A program made the translations under genes and the position numbers. 64,000 nucleotides of DNA, from NCBI GenBank assembly GCA_020445765.1, contig JAGRFY010000044.1:1-64000 (forward strand), read 5' to 3'. Below are positions 10,647-19,732 of this stretch, piece after piece (positions within the stretch are counted from its first letter, which is position 1; the number at the start of each line of letters is the position of its first letter). Below the pieces are notes generated by a model, which saw nothing but the letters and a program-made list of their open reading frames with translations, had not been told where the DNA came from and did not search any database. Origin of the DNA: Rhodocyclaceae bacterium (GTDB taxonomy: Bacteria; Pseudomonadota; Gammaproteobacteria; Burkholderiales; Rhodocyclaceae).

Positions 10647-11431
10647 TCGAACTGTCCCTTGCTGTAATTCTCGTACTCGCGCGACGTCGGAAACCGCGAT
10701 CGCAACTGGGCAGCGTAGGCCTGCTCGTTGTCGCGGTTGCCGGCCTTGCGCTCGATGCGGACGCCCAGCCACAGCGAGTCGGGCGTCGGGTCGGCGAGTT
10801 CGTGCACGGCGGCGAGATAGTGTCTGGCGGTGTCGAAGGCACCGCGGCGGTAGGCGATCGCGGCCAGATGGTAGCGTGCCAGAGCGTTCTTCGGATCGGC
10901 CTGGGCGGCAAGCAGGAACTGGGTCTCGGCCGAGGCGTCGTCGCCCAGGCGCAACTGACACAGTCCGGCATTGGTATAGGGCCGGGTCGGCGTCCGGTAA
11001 TAGGGATTGCGGACCACCGTCTCGAGGCGTTCGAGGCCCCGCTTCTCCTCGCCCATCGCGCACAGGAACCAGCCGTAGCTGTTGTTGATCTCCGGATCGC
11101 CCGGCGCCAGCCGCGCCGCCTGCTCGAAGTTGCGTCGGGCCGATGCCGGATCTTCCAGGAACATGTAAACCTGTCCCAGCAGATGGTAGGTGGGCGCGTA
11201 GGTCGGATCGATCGACTGTGCGAGGCGTGCCTCATCGAGCGCCACGCCGAAGCGCTGGGCCTGAAAGTAGGCGGTCCCGAGCTCGACGTGGATCTTGGCC
11301 GCGGCCTGCGCATCGGTGGTCGTCGGCAATTCGGACGCCGGGCGTTGGGCGCTGCCGGCGAGCGGCGGCGCGACGACGCCGGCACAGCCGGCGACCATCA
11401 GCACCGTCAGGCCAGCGAGGACAGACTTCAT
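10643..11431 (-). CDS. pilW: PilW/PilF-type pilotin, type IV pilus biogenesis lipoprotein
   Basis: 262 residues. The signal ends at LMVAGC, so Cys16 is a lipidation site. Several tetratricopeptide repeats follow, with the family hallmark [24 protein letters not shown] and [10 protein letters not shown]. This lipoprotein (PilW in Neisseria, PilF in Pseudomonas) is needed for assembly of the PilQ secretin. It sits between rlmN and rodZ with four-base overlaps on both sides, the standard rlmN-pilF-rodZ-ispG order. The last repeat region is followed by a short charged tail. Confidence 0.92.
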   Translation of the reverse strand: MKSVLAGLTVLMVAGCAGVVAPPLAGSAQRPASELPTTTDAQAAAKIHVELGTAYFQAQRFGVALDEARLAQSIDPTYAPTYHLLGQVYMFLEDPASARRNFEQAARLAPGDPEINNSYGWFLCAMGEEKRGLERLETVVRNPYYRTPTRPYTNAGLCQLRLGDDASAETQFLLAAQADPKNALARYHLAAIAYRRGAFDTARHYLAAVHELADPTPDSLWLGVRIERKAGNRDNEQAYAAQLRSRFPTSREYENYSKGQFE

Positions 11432-12525
11432 GACTTGATCTCCAGCTCGGCCAGACGAATGGTCCTGCGACTGCGATCGCGCACCCGACCCGCGAGCTGG
11501 CCGCAGGCGGCATCGACGTCGTCACCGCGGGTCTTGCGCGTGGTGGCGACGATGCCGGCCTCGGCGAGCAGGCCGGCAAAGCGCCGAATGCGCGCCGCCG
11601 GACTGCGCGTAAACGTCGTGCCCGGGAACGGATTGAACGGAATCAGGTTGAACTTGCACGAGACCTCGGCGGCGATCGCGATCAACTCGCGGGCGTGACT
11701 GTCCTGATCGTTGACGCCGTCGAGCATGACGTACTCGAAGGTCACGAAGTCGCGCGGCGCCCGGTCGAGATAGCGCCGGCAGGCCGCCAGCAACTGCGCC
11801 AGAGGGTACTTGGCGTTGATCGGCACGAGCCGGTCGCGCAGCGCGTCGTTGGGTGCGTGCAGCGAAACCGCCAGCGCCACCGGACACTCCTCGCGCAGGC
11901 GATCCATCGCCGGCACGATGCCCGAGGTGGACACCGTGACCCGGCGGCGCGACAGGCCGTAGGCGTGATCGTCGAGCATCAGCCGCAGCGCGGTGAGCAC
12001 GTTGTCGAGATTGGTCAGTGGTTCGCCCATGCCCATCAGGACCACATTGCTGACCACCCGTTCGCCCTGTGCGTCGCCGCCGAGCAAGCGGTTTGCCAGC
12101 CACAGCTGGCCGATGATCTCGGCAGCGGACAGATTGCGATTGAATCCCTGCTTGCCGGTCGAGCAGAACGCGCAGTCGAGCGCGCAGCCGGCCTGGGACG
12201 ACACGCACAGCGTGCCGCGCGAAGCTTCGGGGATGAACACCGTCTCGACCGCATTGCCATTGCCGACGTCGAGCAGCCACTTGCGCGTGCCGTCTGCGGA
12301 AATGCGATCGGATATCGGCTGTGGCGGCCGCACGCAGGCCAGCTCGGCAAGGCGCGCTCGCAGCGACTTGGCGACATCGGTCATCGCCGCGAAGTCGGTG
12401 CAGCCCTCGCGATGCAGCCAGCGCATCACCTGGTGGGCACGGAACGGCTTCTCGCCCTGCGCGGCCAACCACGCGACGAGACCTTCCTTGTCGAAATCCA
12501 GCAGATTGACCGGAGCGGAATTCAT
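11428..12525 (-). CDS. rlmN: RlmN, dual-specificity 23S rRNA/tRNA adenine C2 methyltransferase
   Basis: 365 residues. The radical SAM cluster motif [12 protein letters not shown] gives the CxxxCxxC ligands (about 113-120), and the downstream GMGEPLTN motif and the C-terminal catalytic Cys in the [11 protein letters not shown] segment are present. The enzyme methylates A2503 of 23S rRNA and A37 of some tRNAs. It overlaps pilW by four bases. The 66-base gap to ndk upstream contains a strong hairpin. Confidence 0.96.
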   Translation of the reverse strand: MNSAPVNLLDFDKEGLVAWLAAQGEKPFRAHQVMRWLHREGCTDFAAMTDVAKSLRARLAELACVRPPQPISDRISADGTRKWLLDVGNGNAVETVFIPEASRGTLCVSSQAGCALDCAFCSTGKQGFNRNLSAAEIIGQLWLANRLLGGDAQGERVVSNVVLMGMGEPLTNLDNVLTALRLMLDDHAYGLSRRRVTVSTSGIVPAMDRLREECPVALAVSLHAPNDALRDRLVPINAKYPLAQLLAACRRYLDRAPRDFVTFEYVMLDGVNDQDSHARELIAIAAEVSCKFNLIPFNPFPGTTFTRSPAARIRRFAGLLAEAGIVATTRKTRGDDVDAACGQLAGRVRDRSRRTIRLAELEIKS

Positions 12526-12544
12526 TCGGTCGCTACCTGCACGG

Positions 12545-12572
12545 GCCGGCCGGCACTGCCGCGCCGGCCGGC
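12545..12572 (-). terminator. Hairpin between ndk and rlmN
   Basis: A perfect 10-base inverted repeat, GCCGGCCGGC at 12545-12554 and again at 12563-12572 (self-complementary arms), with an 8-base loop. It lies 20 bases after the ndk stop in the direction of transcription. There is no T-run after it, so it may attenuate or protect RNA ends rather than terminate fully. Confidence 0.5.
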
Positions 12573-12591
12573 GCGGTCACCTGGACGCGGC

Positions 12592-13017
12592 TCAGCGCGA
12601 ATAGACGTTGATATTGGGAAAGAAGAAGGCAATCTCGACCGCCGCGGTTTCGGGCGCGTCGGATCCATGGACCGCATTGGCGTCGATCGACTCGGCGAAG
12701 TCCGCGCGGATCGTGCCGGGGGCAGCGTCCTTGGGGTTGGTCGCCCCCATCAGTTCGCGATTGCGGGCGATCGCGTTCTCACCCTCGAGCACCTGCACCA
12801 TCACCGGGCCGGACGTCATGAATTCGACCAGATCCCTGAAGAACGGGCGCTCCTTGTGCACCGCGTAGAACTGTCCGGCTTCCTGGGCCGACAGGTGCAC
12901 CATGCGGGCGGCGATGATCTTGAGACCGCCCTCCTCGAAGCGCTGGTAGATCTTGCCGATGACGTTCTTGGCGACGGCGTCGGGCTTGACGATGGACAGG
13001 GTGCGTTCAGTTGCCAT
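12592..13017 (-). CDS. ndk: Nucleoside diphosphate kinase
   Basis: 141 residues from ATG at 13017, which gives the canonical [16 protein letters not shown]-terminus; 15 further in-frame codons upstream do not belong to the family. The active-site region normally reads NxxHGSD, and here [12 protein letters not shown] carries the phosphorylated histidine (about residue 117). The enzyme balances nucleoside triphosphate pools. Length is exactly that of most bacterial homologues. Its neighbour downstream is rlmN, a common pairing in proteobacteria. Confidence 0.97.
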   Translation of the reverse strand: MATERTLSIVKPDAVAKNVIGKIYQRFEEGGLKIIAARMVHLSAQEAGQFYAVHKERPFFRDLVEFMTSGPVMVQVLEGENAIARNRELMGATNPKDAAPGTIRADFAESIDANAVHGSDAPETAAVEIAFFFPNINVYSR

Positions 13018-13117
13018 GAAGAAGAACTCCGGTGTCGAAAAAGCTGCCTTGCAGCGCAACACACCATTTTAGCAGCAAAGCCGCCGCGGAGTTCCACTCG
13101 CGAGGGTACAGAGCAGC

Positions 13118-13140
13118 GCGCCCGGCTCGAGGCCGGGCGC
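13118..13140 (-). terminator. Hairpin after TRAP operon
   Basis: Nine-base arms GCGCCCGGC and GCCGGGCGC separated by TCGAG, located 32-54 bases beyond the dctM stop and about 100 bases upstream of ndk. A T-run is lacking, so efficiency is unclear, but position and stability suit a terminator of the dctPQM transcript. Confidence 0.5.
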
Positions 13141-13171
13141 ACGACGTTACAAACCACCGCGAGCGTTGCGA

Positions 13172-14455
13172 CTACATCATGCCAAGCGCCCGTGGCAGGG
13201 CCAGCGAGATCTGCGGAACGTAGGTGATCAGCACCAGGAACACCAGCATCGTGTACAGCCAGGGCAACACCGCCATCGTCATCTCGGTCATCCCGGCGCG
13301 AGTAATGCCGCTGGCGACGAACAGGTTGAGGCCCACCGGTGGCGTGATCATGCCGATCTCCATGTTCACCGTGACAATGACGCCGAAGTGGATCGGGTCG
13401 ATGCCGAGCGCGACCGCCACCGGAAACAGGATCGGGGCGAGGATCAGGATGATCGACGACGGCTCCATGATGTTGCCGGCGAGCAACAGCAGAATGTTCA
13501 CCACCACCAGGAAGCCGACCGGACCGAGACCGCTGGCAACGATCGCTTCAGCCATCCGCTGCGGAATCTGCTCGGACGTCAGGATGAAGGAGAACAGCAC
13601 CGCGCTGGCGATGATGAACAGCAGCATCGAGGCCATGTTGGCCGAGTCGAGCAGGACCTTCGGCACCTGCTTCCAGCCCAGATCGCGATAGACGAACATC
13701 GCCACCACGAACGCATAGACCGCACTCATCGCCGCCGCTTCGGTCGCCGTGAAAATGCCCGAGTAGATGCCGCCCATCACCACGACGATCAGCAGCAGAC
13801 CCCACACCGCCTCCCGGAAACAGCGCCAGCGGGCGGCCCAGCTCTCCTTCGGCTGACGCGGAAAGCCGTGCTTCCTGGCCTGCCACCAGGTCGCCAGGCC
13901 CAGCATCAGCGCGAGCAGGATGCCCGGCACCACGCCGGCCATGAACAGCGCACCAATCGAGGCGTTGGTGGTGACCGCGTACATCACCATCACGATCGAC
14001 GGCGGGATCAGGATGCCGAGGCCGCCGGCCGAGGCCACCGTACCAGCCGCGAAGCGCAGCGAGAAGCCCTGCTTGATCATTGCCGGAATCAGGATCGAGC
14101 CGATCGCCACCACGGTCGCCGGGCTGGAACCGGACACCGCCGCGAACAGCGCGCATGCGAGCACCGCCGACATGCCGAGGCCACCGGTGATATGGCCGAC
14201 CATGGCAGTGGCGAAGTTGATCATCCGCCGTGCGACCCCGCCACTGGTCAGGAAGTTACCAGCCAGGATGAAGAACGGGATCGCCATGATCTCGAACTTC
14301 TCGATGCCCGTGAACATCTTCAACGCCACCGATTCGACCGGCACCGTGGTGAAGGCGAACATGAAGGTCAGCACGGTCAGGCCGAGCGCGACCCCGACCG
14401 GCATGCCGATCGCCATCAGCACGATCAGCATGCCGAATATCACTGCAGTATTCAT
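13172..14455 (-). CDS. dctM: TRAP transporter large permease (DctM)
   Basis: 427 residues, almost entirely hydrophobic, with about 12 membrane spans. The SGSSPATVVAIGSILIPAMIKQGF segment (read in part) and the GGLGILIPPS motif are DctM hallmarks, as is TPPVGLNLFVASGI near the C-terminus. DctM is the ion-coupled permease of tripartite ATP-independent periplasmic transporters for C4-dicarboxylates and similar acids. Its ATG lies 3 bases after the dctQ stop, so it forms one unit with dctQ. The substrate cannot be told from the permease alone. Confidence 0.93.
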   Translation of the reverse strand: MNTAVIFGMLIVLMAIGMPVGVALGLTVLTFMFAFTTVPVESVALKMFTGIEKFEIMAIPFFILAGNFLTSGGVARRMINFATAMVGHITGGLGMSAVLACALFAAVSGSSPATVVAIGSILIPAMIKQGFSLRFAAGTVASAGGLGILIPPSIVMVMYAVTTNASIGALFMAGVVPGILLALMLGLATWWQARKHGFPRQPKESWAARWRCFREAVWGLLLIVVVMGGIYSGIFTATEAAAMSAVYAFVVAMFVYRDLGWKQVPKVLLDSANMASMLLFIIASAVLFSFILTSEQIPQRMAEAIVASGLGPVGFLVVVNILLLLAGNIMEPSSIILILAPILFPVAVALGIDPIHFGVIVTVNMEIGMITPPVGLNLFVASGITRAGMTEMTMAVLPWLYTMLVFLVLITYVPQISLALPRALGMM

Positions 14456-14458
14456 GGC

Positions 14459-15160
14459 TCAGTCCCTCCTGCCCTTGAAATCGGACGCCGGGCCGGCACC
14501 GTGCCGGCCGGCATGTTCGATCTCCTCGCCGATCTCCAGCGCCTCGCCGAGCCCCATCGCCGCGGCCTCCTCGTCGAGTCCTTCGACATGCCCGGCGTCG
14601 TGGTGGGGAAGCTCGCCGCTGCGGGAGAATCGCAGCAGCACCTGGACGAAGCGAAAGCACATCAGCGCCGAGCCGAGAGGCACCGCAAGATAGACCATCC
14701 AGGTCGGCCACTCGAGGTCCGGGGTGATCGGCCCCTCGAAATGCTCGCCCGGGTCCATGCCCAAGCTGCTGGCGACCGCGTAGGCCATGCCGTTCTCCCA
14801 CACGAAGCGGGCACCGAACCAGGCGATCAGGCCTGTGAACAACACCCCGCAAAGCAGCCCGAGTTGGATCAACAGCGCGCGCGAGCGGCCGTCGAGCTTG
14901 TTCACCAGCACGTCGACGCCGACATGGATGCCGGTGCGCACGCCGTAGGCCGCACCGAACTTGGCCATCCACACGAAAAGGATGATGCACAGCTCCTGTG
15001 CCCAGCCGAGGTTGAGCGACAGCAGCCAGTCCTGCAGGCCGGGTACCGACCAGCCGGACGCGTAGCGGTGAAGCACCGCGACGAAGATGATCAGGGTCGC
15101 CGCCGCGATCAGGAAGGAGATGATCAGCTCCTCCAGGCGGTCGATGAGTTTCAGCAGCAT
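14459..15160 (-). CDS. dctQ: TRAP transporter small permease (DctQ)
   Basis: 233 residues, about 50 longer than the shortest family members. Four membrane spans are visible (about 13-35, 55-75, 95-118, 145-165) with the family motif WVMAKFGAAYGVRTGIHVGVDV (read in part as FGAAYGVRTGIHVGVDVL). A charged cytoplasmic tail of about 55 residues (HHDAGHVEGLDEEAAAMG) follows the last span. DctQ pairs with DctM in the membrane. A 170-base gap with a strong hairpin separates it from dctP upstream. Confidence 0.9.
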   Translation of the reverse strand: MLLKLIDRLEELIISFLIAAATLIIFVAVLHRYASGWSVPGLQDWLLSLNLGWAQELCIILFVWMAKFGAAYGVRTGIHVGVDVLVNKLDGRSRALLIQLGLLCGVLFTGLIAWFGARFVWENGMAYAVASSLGMDPGEHFEGPITPDLEWPTWMVYLAVPLGSALMCFRFVQVLLRFSRSGELPHHDAGHVEGLDEEAAAMGLGEALEIGEEIEHAGRHGAGPASDFKGRRD

Positions 15161-15294
15161 TGCGGATCTCCGGAGCGAGGACGCGGATGGCCGGCCGGCG
15201 AGCGGTCAAGGCCGCCGGGCGCGCAGCGCACCGCAACGGCGGGCGCCGCGGGTGTCGCGTGATTCGCTGGGGTTGTGGGATCGGCGCAGGGGGC

Positions 15295-15320
15295 CCGGCG
15301 CCGCCCGCTGGCGGCGCCGG
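15295..15320 (-). terminator. Strong hairpin between dctP and dctQ
   Basis: A perfect 11-base stem, CCGGCGCCGCC at 15295-15305 and GGCGGCGCCGG at 15310-15320, with a CGCT loop. It begins about 10 bases after the dctP stop in the transcript. No T-run follows. It could let dctP messenger accumulate over dctQM, as the binding protein is usually needed in excess. Confidence 0.55.
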
Positions 15321-15330
15321 CCGTCCGGCC

Positions 15331-16335
15331 TTACTGCTTCGAGGGGTCGAAGCCGGTTTCGCGGTAGACCGCCTCGATGGTCTCCTTGCCGATCCGCGAG
15401 GCCATCTCCTCATGCACCGGCAGCAGCGCCTTCTTCAGTGCGGCACGCTCTTCCGGGGACAGCACGTGGATCTCGCTCTTGCCGGAAGCGCGAACCGCCT
15501 CGAGCGCCTTCTCGTTTTCCTCCTTGGCGATCCCGTTGGCGTATGCGGTGGCTTCCGCCATGGCCTTCTCGAGCTGCTCGCGGAGCGTGGGCTCGAGGCC
15601 ATCCCAGAAGCGCTTGTTGGTGATCACCGCATAGCCGAGATAGCCGTGGTCGGAGACCGTGATGTTCTTCTGGACCTCGTACATCTTCTGCGTATAGAGG
15701 TTCGAATGGGGATTTTCGGTGCCATCCACGACCCCGGTCTGGAGCGCCTGGTACACCTCGGAGAAGGCCATCACCTGAGGCAATGCGCCGAGCGCCCGCA
15801 TCTGCGCCTCGAGCACCTTGGACGACTGGATGCGCATTTTCAGGCCTCGGAAGTCGGCCGGCGCATTGAGCGGCTTGTTGGCGGAAAAGGATTTGAATCC
15901 GTTGTCCCAGAACGCCAGTCCGCGAATGCCCTTGGGCTCCAGCGACGCGAACATCTTCTTGCCGAGCTCGCCGGTGGTGACCTTGTGCAGTTGCTCGGCG
16001 TTGTCGAAAATGTAGGGCAGGTCGAACACCTCGAAGGTGCGCACGCCGAGCGGGCCGAACTTGGCAAGCGACGGCGCAATCATCTGCACCGCGCCGAGTT
16101 GCAGGGCCTCCATTTCCTCCTTGTCCTTGTAGAGGGTGCTGTTGGCGTAGATTTCCACCTTGACCGCGCCGCCGGTGTATTTCTCGGCCAGTTCCTTGAA
16201 TTTGGCCGCGCCCTTGCCTTTCGGCGTATCGTCGGCGACGACGTGACTGAACTTGATGACCACCGGCTCGGCCGCCTGGGCCAACGCGACCACCCCAGCC
16301 GTCAGCAACGCGGCAATCACGCTACGAATATTCAT
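15331..16335 (-). CDS. dctP: TRAP transporter substrate-binding protein (DctP), copy 1
   Basis: 334 residues. A cleavable signal peptide (MNIRSVIAALLTAGVVALAQA) is followed by the mature start AEPVVIKFSHVVADDTPKG, typical of C4-dicarboxylate binders of the DctP family. The conserved MRIQSSKVLEAQM segment contains the arginine that binds the ligand carboxylate, and GVVDGTENPHSNLYTQKM is the second family motif. It captures the organic acid in the periplasm and delivers it to DctQM. It lies upstream of dctQM and downstream of a second dctP-like gene with about 70 percent similar motif content. Confidence 0.95.
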   Translation of the reverse strand: MNIRSVIAALLTAGVVALAQAAEPVVIKFSHVVADDTPKGKGAAKFKELAEKYTGGAVKVEIYANSTLYKDKEEMEALQLGAVQMIAPSLAKFGPLGVRTFEVFDLPYIFDNAEQLHKVTTGELGKKMFASLEPKGIRGLAFWDNGFKSFSANKPLNAPADFRGLKMRIQSSKVLEAQMRALGALPQVMAFSEVYQALQTGVVDGTENPHSNLYTQKMYEVQKNITVSDHGYLGYAVITNKRFWDGLEPTLREQLEKAMAEATAYANGIAKEENEKALEAVRASGKSEIHVLSPEERAALKKALLPVHEEMASRIGKETIEAVYRETGFDPSKQ

Positions 16336-16560
16336 TTGAATCTCTCCTCCAGGAATTGATTCGGCACATTGCGGGCCGAACCGTCAGCGGAATAACGCCG
16401 ATGACGCGAAGGAGTATGAAATTCGGCGATTCAAGCGGCCATTGTGGAGTTCCGATATTGAAGCAGCACAAGCACGACCGACGAATCGAATAATATATTC
16501 AGGTAAATAATATTTAGCGCATTCTACCCATTCCGATTCCGCCGCCGACTCGACCTGCCG
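16336..16560 (-). promoter_or_regulatory. AT-rich promoter region before dctP copy 1
   Basis: The 225 bases upstream of dctP copy 1 are far richer in A and T than the rest of the window, especially 16480-16520 (ATAATATATT, AATAATATTTAG). No clear -24/-12 (sigma 54) element is visible, and several -10-like hexamers overlap. It is the most likely site of the main dct promoter and of control by the DctR-like regulator, but no operator can be fixed by eye. Confidence 0.45.
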
Positions 16561-16599
16561 AATTGATTTTCGAACAATTTGTTTTGTCGAAAATCAATT
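16561..16599 (-). terminator. 13-base inverted repeat spanning end of dctP copy 2
   Basis: AATTGATTTTCGA at 16561-16573 is exactly complementary to TCGAAAATCAATT at 16587-16599, with a 13-base AT-rich loop. The stop codon of the upstream dctP paralogue (16594-16596) lies inside one arm. The stem is AT-rich and unlike the GC-rich hairpins elsewhere; it may be a terminator for the paralogue or a binding site in the dctP promoter region. Confidence 0.55.
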
Positions 16600-17589
16600 A
16601 TCTTGCGGCTTGAAATCGATCGCGTCGTAGACATCCTCGATCAGGTCCCGCCCGATCAGGTCCGCCATGCGCGCATGGACGGGCAGCAGGGCGCGCCGGA
16701 AAGCTGCTCGCTCGTCTGCGCCGAGCTCGATCACTTCGGTCATCCCCGACGTTCGCACGCGTTCGATCGCCCGCGCGTTCTCCTCCGCCGCAATACTGTT
16801 GGCATAGGCCGTGGCTTCGTTCATCGCCCTGGCGAGTTGCCTGCGTACCCCGCCCGGCAAGGACTCCCAAAAACGCAAATTGGCCAGCACTGCGTAGCCG
16901 AGATAGCCGTGGCGCGACAGCGTGACATAGGGCTGCACTTCGTGCATGCGCTGGGTATAGAGATTCGAGTGTGGATTCTCGGTGCCATCGACGACGCCGG
17001 CCTTGAGGGCCTGGTACACCTCCGAGAAGGCCATCACTTCGGGCTGGGCGCCGAGGGCCCGCATCTGTTCGTACAGCGTGCGGGACGACTGGATGCGCAT
17101 GCGCAGTCCGCGCAAGTCCTCCGGTCGGCGGATCGGCCGGTTGGCGGAGAAGGACTTGAAGCCATTGTCCCAGAAGGCCAGGCCCTTGATGCCCCGTACC
17201 TCGAGCGATTCGAGCAGTTCGTGCCCGACTTCGCCCCCGGTCACACGATGCAGTTGCGCCTCGTTGTCGAACAGGAAGGGCAGGTCGAAGACCTCGAAGC
17301 TGTGGATCCCGAGGGGACTGAACTTCGCCAGCGAGGGCGCGATCATCTGCACCGCACCGAGTTGCAGCGCCTCGAACTCCTCCTTGTCCTTGTACAGGCT
17401 GCTGTCCGGATAGACCTCGACCCGCACCGCGCCGCCGGTGTACTTCTCGGCCAGTTCCTTGAAGCGCTGGGCGGCCTTGCCCTTGGGCGTACCGACCGCC
17501 ACGACATGGCTGAACTTGAGGACGATCGGCTCCGCCGCGCGGGGCAGCGAGGTCATCGCCGACAACAGGATCGCAAACAGGATTCGCAT
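16594..17589 (-). CDS. TRAP transporter substrate-binding protein (DctP), copy 2
   Basis: 331 residues from ATG 17589, which gives a proper signal peptide (MRILFAILLSAMTSLPRA) before the mature AEPIVLKFSHVVAVGTPKG. The ligand-arginine segment MRIQSSRTLYEQM and the GVVDGTENPHSNLYTQRM motif match copy 1 nearly residue for residue. Thirty further codons are open upstream but do not look like a signal. It is a second binding protein with no QM partner of its own. It may feed the same DctQM with another acid, or act as a sensor accessory for the divergent kinase. Confidence 0.92.
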   Translation of the reverse strand: MRILFAILLSAMTSLPRAAEPIVLKFSHVVAVGTPKGKAAQRFKELAEKYTGGAVRVEVYPDSSLYKDKEEFEALQLGAVQMIAPSLAKFSPLGIHSFEVFDLPFLFDNEAQLHRVTGGEVGHELLESLEVRGIKGLAFWDNGFKSFSANRPIRRPEDLRGLRMRIQSSRTLYEQMRALGAQPEVMAFSEVYQALKAGVVDGTENPHSNLYTQRMHEVQPYVTLSRHGYLGYAVLANLRFWESLPGGVRRQLARAMNEATAYANSIAAEENARAIERVRTSGMTEVIELGADERAAFRRALLPVHARMADLIGRDLIEDVYDAIDFKPQDN

Positions 17590-17743
17590 CGCTCGCCGGG
17601 AATTGTCGGCCGGATACCTGAACACCGGCCAATGACTGCCAATTCTGTGCGCGTCGTGCCCGGATCGCCAAATCGGCAAGGAGCGTAGAGTTTACCGCCG
17701 TAGCCGAAGCCCTCGTCGGCTCGTGCGCCCCAGGAGACGATCG

Positions 17744-19732
17744 ATGACGACGCCCACCGTCGCCCTGCCCCCGCTGGGCCAACCCGCCGCCTGGCGCTGG
17801 CGGCTGCCTTATCTGCTGCTGGCGCTGTTCATCGGCGCGATCCTTTCTCTGGTCTGGCTGGTACGCAGCAACGACCTCGAAGAGCAAAGAGCGACGCTGA
17901 TCAGCGATGTGCTGTGGATGGAGCAGAACCTGCGCTTCCAGCTCGAGAAGAACGCCGACCTGCTGGGTGAACTGGCGCCCGAACTGCTCGGACGGGACGG
18001 CATGAGCTACAACGCCGCGGCCCGCGCGATGCGCCTGATCCAGCCCGGCAATCCGGTCGTGCAGGTGATCTGGATCACGCCCGACGGCACCATCGGCGGC
18101 GCCATGCCGCGCCTGGAGGTGATGCCGCCGCCGGCTGGCGAGACCAAGGCCAGCGCCGAGCTGCCGTCCAGCGCCCTGGTTCGCCTCGCCGCGGCGAGCG
18201 GTCGCGCGGTGTTCGGCCCGGTGTTCGAGGCGATCGACAACGATGTCCGCTTCGCGGTGTACGTCCCCTATTACCGCGGCAGCGAGTTCGCCGGCGTCGT
18301 GGTCGGCGTGCATTCGCTGCGCGATCTGGTGAATCGCGAGGTGCCGTGGTGGTTTTCCGAGCGCTACGAACTGAGCATTCTCGATGCCACCGGCCGCGAA
18401 ATCGTGTCGAAGTCGAAGGTCGATGCACTGGCAACCAAGATGGAATATCAGATCCCGCTCGATCCACCGGGTCGCGGCGTGTCACTGCGGGTTCGCCCCT
18501 ACCGCGCCCAGGTCCGCTGGGTCGCCGTGCTGCTCAGCGGGGCGATCGCGCTGCTCGCCGCCGGCGTGGTGTGGAGCGTATGGCAATTGCGCCGGCACAT
18601 GGTGCGGCGCCAGGCCGCTGAGCTGGCACTGCGCGAGGAATACGCCTTCCGCCGCGCGATGGAGGATTCGCTGCTGACCGGTCTGCGCGCCCGCGACATG
18701 GACGGGCGGATGGTCTACGTCAATCCCGCGTTCTGCCGCATGGTCGGCTTCAGCGCCGACGAACTGATCGGCCACGCGCCGCCGATGCCGTACTGGGACC
18801 CGGACGAACTGGCCAGAACCCAGGCCCTGCACGAGTACATCCTGGCCCGCGGCACCACCGGCGACGGCGTCGAGGTCCAGCTCAAGCGGCGCAACGGCGA
18901 ACGCCTGGACGCACTGATCTTCGAAGCGCCGCTGATCGACGCCCAGGGACGTCAGACCGGCTGGATGGGATCGGTGCTCGACATCACCGAGCAGAAGCGG
19001 GCTCGCCACCTCGCCCGCCAGCAGGAGGAGCGGCTGCAAGCGACCTCGCGACTGATCACGATGGGCGAGATGGCATCGACCCTGGCCCACGAACTGAACC
19101 AGCCGCTGACCGCGATCGCGAGCTATGCCACCGGCTGCCTGAACCGGCTCGACCAGGGCGTGATGGACCCGGGCGAGATGCGCAACGTGCTCGGCAAGCT
19201 CGGAAAGCAGGCACAGCGCGCAGGCCAGATCATCCGCCGCGTGCACGACTTCGTGCGGCGCAGCGAGCCCAAGCGGGAACGACTCGACCTCAACGCCATC
19301 GTGCGCGAATCGATCGGGCTGGTCGAGCCGGACGCGCGCAAGCGCGCGGTCGACATCGCAGTCACGCTGACCGAGCCGCTGCCCTTGACCTACGCCGACC
19401 CGGTGATGGTCGAGCAGGTCGCGATCAACCTGATCCGCAACGGCATGGATGCGATGAAGGAAATTCCGGCAAGCCGTCGCCGGCTGATGGTCAGCACGGC
19501 GAGCAGCGGACAGGAGGTGGCGATCCGCGTCGTCGACCACGGCAGCGGCATTCCACCGGAACTCGCGCGCAAGTTGTTCGAACCCTTCTTCACCACCAAG
19601 AGCGAAGGCATGGGCATGGGACTCAACATCTGCCGCTCGATCGCCGAGCTGCATCACGGGCGCCTGGTGTTCGAGGACAATCCGGACGGTGGTACGATCT
19701 TCACGTTGTGGCTGCCGAGTTCCGACCCATGA
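17744..19732 (+). CDS. DctS-like membrane sensor histidine kinase
   Basis: 662 residues from ATG 17744, preceded by CAGGAGA at a 7-base spacing; a GTG seven codons upstream is less likely. Two membrane spans (about 21-40 and 258-280) enclose a periplasmic sensor domain, followed by a PAS domain (about 300-420, VYVNPAFCRMVGFSADEL) and a kinase core with HELNQPLTAIASYATG (His449) and ATP-binding NxxxNGMDAM, DHGSGIP and MGMGLNICRS motifs. The order matches Rhodobacter DctS, which controls a TRAP dicarboxylate system. It is divergent from the dctP genes and overlaps its response regulator by four bases. Confidence 0.9.
   Translation: MTTPTVALPPLGQPAAWRWRLPYLLLALFIGAILSLVWLVRSNDLEEQRATLISDVLWMEQNLRFQLEKNADLLGELAPELLGRDGMSYNAAARAMRLIQPGNPVVQVIWITPDGTIGGAMPRLEVMPPPAGETKASAELPSSALVRLAAASGRAVFGPVFEAIDNDVRFAVYVPYYRGSEFAGVVVGVHSLRDLVNREVPWWFSERYELSILDATGREIVSKSKVDALATKMEYQIPLDPPGRGVSLRVRPYRAQVRWVAVLLSGAIALLAAGVVWSVWQLRRHMVRRQAAELALREEYAFRRAMEDSLLTGLRARDMDGRMVYVNPAFCRMVGFSADELIGHAPPMPYWDPDELARTQALHEYILARGTTGDGVEVQLKRRNGERLDALIFEAPLIDAQGRQTGWMGSVLDITEQKRARHLARQQEERLQATSRLITMGEMASTLAHELNQPLTAIASYATGCLNRLDQGVMDPGEMRNVLGKLGKQAQRAGQIIRRVHDFVRRSEPKRERLDLNAIVRESIGLVEPDARKRAVDIAVTLTEPLPLTYADPVMVEQVAINLIRNGMDAMKEIPASRRRLMVSTASSGQEVAIRVVDHGSGIPPELARKLFEPFFTTKSEGMGMGLNICRSIAELHHGRLVFEDNPDGGTIFTLWLPSSDP

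Noticed and set aside
17590..17743. Sigma 54 promoter between dctP copy 2 and the DctS-like kinase
   Set aside because: No TGGCAC-N5-TTGC element, and the response regulator is LuxR-type without a sigma 54 activation domain.
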